7,142 nt of DNA from Caldora sp. SIO3E6 (GTDB lineage: Bacteria; Cyanobacteriota; Cyanobacteriia; Cyanobacteriales; Coleofasciculaceae). Where the stretch lies: assembly GCA_010672185.1 (NCBI GenBank), contig JAAHHL010000341.1, forward strand, positions 1-7,142, in the 5' to 3' direction. Of the stretch, positions 6,082 through 7,142 are shown piece after piece; positions within the stretch are counted from its first letter, which is position 1; every line of letters starts with the position of its first letter. Under the pieces are notes generated by a model, which was not told the origin of the DNA, searched no databases, and worked only from the letters and a program-made list of their open reading frames with translations. A program made the position numbers and the translations under genes.

Positions 6082-6363
6082 ATGTTGAGAACTGTAATTA
6101 TCGCTCTAGCAACTCTGGGATTGGTCTTAACAACTAACTTGCTCTTCTCCCCAGCTAAAGCAACTACTAGCGACTTAGAGCTATATAGTTGGGGATATCC
6201 GAACTTAGGTGTTAACCAAGTAGTGTGCAAAAAAATTGTCACTCACCCCAAACAACAACCCATGCCTCCATCATCACAGATGCAACCGGTAAAAATTCAC
6301 TCAACTATTGTGAGCGATCGCTATTGTGCTCACTTAACTAAACCTGCTCATGTAGGTGCTTAA
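6082..6363 (+). CDS. Small secreted protein of unknown function
   Basis: A 93-residue protein that I do not recognise. Seen: a signal peptide of normal form, with one Arg at position 3, a hydrophobic core IIALATLGLVLTT (6-18) and a probable signal peptidase I site after AKA at 25-27. The mature part is about 66 residues, with a Tyr/Trp/Gly-rich start (LELYSWGYPNLGV, 32-44), two Cys (49 and 82) that could form one disulfide after export, and a basic Pro/Gln-rich middle. There is no clear domain. The ribosome binding site is poor (AAAAAG before the ATG). It carries a HIP1 site near its 3' end, and a G-rich heptamer array begins 10 bases after its stop. The signal peptide is why I accept this frame and reject the antisense frame at 6051-6242. 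Confidence 0.7.
   Translation: MLRTVIIALATLGLVLTTNLLFSPAKATTSDLELYSWGYPNLGVNQVVCKKIVTHPKQQPMPPSSQMQPVKIHSTIVSDRYCAHLTKPAHVGA
6314..6321. repeat. HIP1 octamer GCGATCGC
   Basis: Second HIP1 copy, inside the small secreted protein gene at the Ser-Asp-Arg-Tyr codons. Confidence 0.8.
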
Positions 6364-6373
6364 AAAGTTATAG

Positions 6374-6471
6374 GGAATGGGGAATTGGGAATGGGGAATT
6401 GGGAATGGGGAATGGGGAATTGGGAATGGGGAATGGGGAATTGGGAATTGAGAATTGAGAATTGAGAATTG
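6374..6471. repeat. Heptamer array A (STRR), GGAATKG x14
   Basis: Fourteen perfect 7-bp units. With M = GGAATGG, T = GGAATTG and A = AGAATTG, the order is M T M T M M T M M T T A A A. The doubled M-M-T is a 21-bp higher-order unit, which suggests growth by slippage of several units at once. The plus strand has eleven runs of three or four G (6373-6445) separated by AAT or AATT, a G-quadruplex-type pattern. Open frames through the array give Pro-rich repeats and are not genes. Confidence 0.95.
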
Positions 6472-6509
6472 GATGTACCTCACGGATGCGAAATGGGTCA
6501 TTAGTACAA

Positions 6510-6621
6510 ACGACAAATGACAAACGACCAATGACAAATGACCAATGACCAATGACAAACGACCAATGACAAACGACAAATGACAAACGACCAATGACAA
6601 ACAACCAACAACCAACAACTA
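6510..6621. repeat. Heptamer array B (STRR), AYGACMA x16
   Basis: Sixteen units in strict 7-bp register: thirteen of AYGACMA type (ATGACAA, ATGACCA, ACGACAA, ACGACCA), then ACAACCA twice and ACAACTA. The last unit contains the TAG stop of the VOC gene (minus strand, 6621-6619). A 38-bp non-repeat linker (6472-6509) separates it from array A, which is a different heptamer family. The ATGACCA unit is also found, worn, at the metF start. Confidence 0.95.
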
Positions 6622-7142
6622 ATTAGAAACTTCTGCCATTTCAATGATGCGACCATCTAAATCCTTAACGAGAAAATTGAGCGGCTTTTGATTACGGACT
6701 TTGTACTTAAGTTGTCTCATTTGTACCCGCATTAAAACTTGCTCCATGCAATCATGATCAAAGCAAACGTGGCGATGCTGGTTTTTCTTGCCAAAACTGG
6801 CTCCAGAAATAATATGTAGCTGAGTATTCTTTTTCATCTGATACCACAAGCCCTCGGAACCATTAAGCTGGGTACTAGTGGTGCTTCCCATACTGGTTGA
6901 CATGTAAAGAGGGTCAATACTGGTGGCTCCCAAAGTTTGTTCGTAGTTGTAGTAGTAATGCAGAGGCACTTCCGCCGCCGTAAAATCGAGCAAGCCTTCA
7001 TAAAACCGTCGCGCCACTTCTAAATCAGACACCATGATGGTATGCACCTTGGGGGCACTAGTAAGAAACATCCACATGGCCACAGCGTAGGCAGCCAACA
7101 GCATTACCATGATGCCTTGAGTGGAAAAGAGGCTGTCTAAAG
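6619..7142 (-). CDS. VOC (glyoxalase/bleomycin resistance-like) protein, open at right edge
   Basis: Numbered from the ATG at 7110 the protein has 163 residues. Seen: a hydrophobic stretch (2-17), then the usual VOC opening KVHTIMVSDLEVARRFYEGL (21-40), a Tyr-rich part (HYYYNYEQ, 51-58), a second half beginning HRHVCFDHD (112-120), and the closing strand DLDGRIIEMAEV (150-161). His23 and Glu157 sit where VOC enzymes bind metal; other possible ligands are His99 and His114. Known: the family includes glyoxalases, dioxygenases and resistance proteins; nothing here fixes the substrate. Start: the frame stays open for ten more codons to the window edge (ending LFSTQGI before Met1) with no start codon among them, so the true start may lie outside. 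The ATG at 7110 has AAGG four bases upstream and is a fair alternative. The hydrophobic N-terminus suggests membrane anchoring, or the tail of a longer leader. The stop codon lies in heptamer array B. Confidence 0.8.
   Translation of the reverse strand, partial: LDSLFSTQGIMVMLLAAYAVAMWMFLTSAPKVHTIMVSDLEVARRFYEGLLDFTAAEVPLHYYYNYEQTLGATSIDPLYMSTSMGSTTSTQLNGSEGLWYQMKKNTQLHIISGASFGKKNQHRHVCFDHDCMEQVLMRVQMRQLKYKVRNQKPLNFLVKDLDGRIIEMAEVSN

Noticed and set aside
6051..6242. Minus-strand open frame opposite the small secreted protein
   Set aside because: The plus strand has a clear signal peptide and an upstream TATAAT; the minus-strand product shows no recognisable feature.
6334..6618. Minus-strand frames (6334-6618 and 6368-6604) coding for repeated PFPIPHS-like and LSFVIGH-like peptides
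   Set aside because: They are simply the heptamer arrays read in frame; three 7-bp units make seven codons, so the repeat stays open without being a gene.
6374..6621. CRISPR array
   Set aside because: Repeats are 7 bp and directly abutting, with no spacers of constant length and no cas genes; this is an STRR tract.

Overview
The window looks like chromosomal DNA of a filamentous cyanobacterium. This is inferred from three things: arrays of 7-bp tandem repeats of the STRR type, two copies of the HIP1 octamer GCGATCGC, and gene families at home in cyanobacteria (a MuiA-like DUF4139 protein, a MetF-like reductase, a VOC-domain protein). I cannot name the species.

Layout, left to right. Positions 1-323 (minus) hold what I read as a decayed AAA-type P-loop ATPase gene. 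It has a good ribosome binding site and ATG, an N-terminus typical of that family, then an in-frame stop, loss of the region that should carry the P-loop, and a frame change across a heptamer repeat; it runs off the left edge. Next, also on the minus strand, come a MuiA-family gene (447-2045) and a metF-like gene (2134-3045), which may be co-transcribed in the order metF then muiA. A 286-bp divergent intergenic region with a large imperfect palindrome separates metF from a folC-like Mur-ligase gene on the plus strand (3332-4690). That gene meets, tail to tail, a multi-pass membrane protein of the DUF1624/HGSNAT-like family (4705-5889, minus). A 192-bp region with a promoter-like site and a foldable leader precedes a small secreted protein (6082-6363, plus). 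Two different heptamer arrays (6374-6471 and 6510-6621) fill the gap to a VOC-domain gene on the minus strand (6619 to beyond the right edge).

MetF and FolC families both act on folates, so the divergent metF/folC pair suggests a shared one-carbon theme. However, the FolC-like protein departs from the family at several active-site motifs and may have another substrate. The other genes show no obvious common pathway.

The most distinctive signal is the behaviour of the heptamer repeats. One lies at a break in the ATPase pseudogene. A worn one forms the leader of metF and includes its start codon. One is an 11-run G-quadruplex-type tract just behind the secreted-protein gene, and one supplies the stop codon of the VOC gene. 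I see no phage, transposase, CRISPR, rRNA or tRNA in the window, and no clear new multi-gene system.
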